In this document: one piece after another, positions 62,966-64,000 of the stretch
How positions within the stretch are numbered: position 1 is the first letter of the stretch
Layout: each line of letters starts with the position of its first letter
Assembly: GCA_964057225.1 (NCBI GenBank)
Contig: OZ059899.1
Location: forward strand, 15,012,501 to 15,076,500
DNA from: Auanema rhodensis
Taxonomy: Eukaryota; Nematoda; Chromadorea; Rhabditida; Rhabditidae
DNA: 64,000 nt
Reading direction: 5' to 3'
Program-made: the position numbers and the translations under genes
The notes under the pieces: generated by a model
What the model saw: only the letters and a program-made list of their open reading frames with translations
Database searches by the model: none
Told to the model about the DNA's origin: nothing

Positions 62966-62993
<28 letters not shown>
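62966..62993. repeat. 28-bp perfect AT palindrome
   Basis: An (AAT)n run meets an (ATT)n run; the 14-bp arms pair perfectly around the centre at 62979/62980. It could extrude as a cruciform or mark replication-slippage history. Confidence 0.9.
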
Positions 62994-63294
62994 AGCTTTA
63001 ACTATATAATATAATGTATTGAAAAACGAACTGTATGTATTATTATATTTTATTTGATTTGGAAAAAAAAATATTTATTGACCATAAATTCAAGCTTTCA
63101 AGTAGTTAAGAGCAAAGGAAAAACCATCATGATTCGATATGAAATGATATGTTTGAAATTAAATTCAAAATTCAGGATTCCCACAGAAGCTTTCACGTCG
63201 GCATCTTCGTATCATCTAAACGTTAACTTTCAACAAACAATGTTTTTTCTGTATTATATGTAATTAAGTGTTGAAAGAGAGAAATATAGATAAA

Positions 63295-63323
63295 GAGAGA
63301 GAGAGAGAGAGAAAGATATAGAG

Positions 63324-63396
<73 letters not shown>
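63295..63396. repeat. (GA)n microsatellite, longest in the window
   Basis: About 100 bp of GA repeats broken by a short AAAGATATAGAGGGAAG segment, which splits it into a short and a long block. Confidence 0.95.
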
Positions 63397-63398
<2 letters not shown>

Positions 63399-64000
63399 GA
63401 GGCAAAAACATTGCTCGTATTCATCACATGTGAATATCATAGACTCATCTTCTTCATCTTCTTCATCTTCTTCATCAACTTTTTCTATTTATAACCAACA
63501 GCTGTCCTTATTTCTCTTTTTCACTTGTTGTACATTAGCTGTTATTTTCTTTTTTCTTTTTCTCTCTAACCCTCTTTAACTTCTCTCTTTATTTCTCTCC
63601 GACTTCTTTTTCTCTATCTTTTCTATATAATAAGCATATTTCTCTGTATTCTCCTTCAATTTAATATTAGAGGACCACATCTTTCTTTCTCTTCTCGGAA
63701 AATGTCTCAAAAATAGTTCGACTTCTGTTGGACAGCTGCTGAAAATTCTGGAGCATCGGCTTCTCCTTTACACGTATACATACTAAACTATACGAATGCC
63801 ATTCATCTTGTTCGATATACAATATACCAAAGAACTTCCGAACTATAAAGAGTTACAGAGAATGTGAAAAGATACACAACGGCGGAAAAAGCGAAGAAGA
63901 GAAAGATTCCGTTCCAATAAACGGACAAAGAAAAACAAAGTAAGAAAGTGATATCTTCCCTCTGTTTTTTTTAACATAAAACCTAAAAAAAGTACCAAAC

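Larger units (their letters stand above)
57797..64000. other. Repeat-rich intergenic DNA downstream of GLD-2
   Basis: About 6.2 kb without a recognisable gene. The first kilobase should include the GLD-2 3'UTR; an AATAAA lies at about 58665, next to a C-rich run near 58651. After that come (CT)n near 59893-59918 and (GA)n at 60252-60330, 61405-61464 and 63295-63396, plus a CACGT cluster near 61878-61912, an (AAT)n/(ATT)n palindrome at 62966-62993 and a TCTTCA repeat near 63445-63478. Open frames here are translations of dinucleotide repeats or short AT-rich runs. Confidence 0.6.

Noticed and set aside
1-64000. CRISPR arrays, bacterial operons, insertion sequences
   Set aside because: The window is eukaryotic with spliced genes; no direct-repeat/spacer array, transposase frame or terminal inverted repeats with target duplications were seen.

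Overview
This window is eukaryotic and almost certainly from a nematode. The introns use GT-AG borders with TTTTCAG/TTTTTAG acceptors and no extended polypyrimidine tract. In the compact genes they are only about 40-55 nt long. Acceptor-like sites sit 0-37 nt upstream of several start codons, as expected for spliced-leader trans-splicing. The proteins look like nematode orthologues of LEV-11 tropomyosin, EXC-4 CLIC, TIM44, SAN-1/Mad3 and GLD-2. I cannot name the species; a chromadorean is likely. The DNA is AT-rich and full of (GA)n microsatellites. All exon models below were read by eye from splice sites and reading phase.

Region 1 (about 0.9-21.6 kb, minus strand) is one large tropomyosin gene. 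It has a distal start exon, an internal start exon, and exact-length exon alternatives: two of 134 nt, three of 118 nt, three of 139 nt and three terminal exons with 83 nt of coding sequence. On paper this gives 108 isoforms of 284 or 256 residues.

Region 2 (22.9-27.3 kb, minus) is a many-exon zinc-finger plus beta-propeller protein resembling TFIIIC subunit GTF3C2. Region 3 (28.4-29.6 kb, minus) is a complete eight-exon CLIC/EXC-4 gene. Region 4 (29.6-36.8 kb) has no recognisable gene. It holds microsatellites and a four-copy 31-bp tandem repeat built on TACGTGAACT. Region 5 (36.8-38.4 kb, minus) encodes a secreted Pro/Ala-rich protein with a Cys-containing C-terminal module I do not recognise. 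A tRNA-Arg(TCG) lies at 40.7 kb.

Region 6 (41.1-44.8 kb) is a head-to-head pair: TIM44 (minus) and a SAN-1/Mad3/BubR1-like checkpoint protein (plus), sharing about 350 bp. Region 7 (46.7-57.8 kb, plus) is a GLD-2-type cytoplasmic poly(A) polymerase with a long Ser-rich N-terminus. The exon link between 48.2 and 50.25 kb is unresolved. Region 8 (57.8-64 kb) is repeat-rich intergenic DNA.

The genes do not form one pathway: they cover muscle/cytoskeleton, RNA polymerase III transcription, tubulogenesis, mitochondrial import, mitotic checkpoint and translational control. The most notable points are the divergent third alternatives in the tropomyosin clusters, the MEN-for-KEN change in the Mad3 homologue, the 31-bp repeat, and short coding-like islands inside tropomyosin introns.
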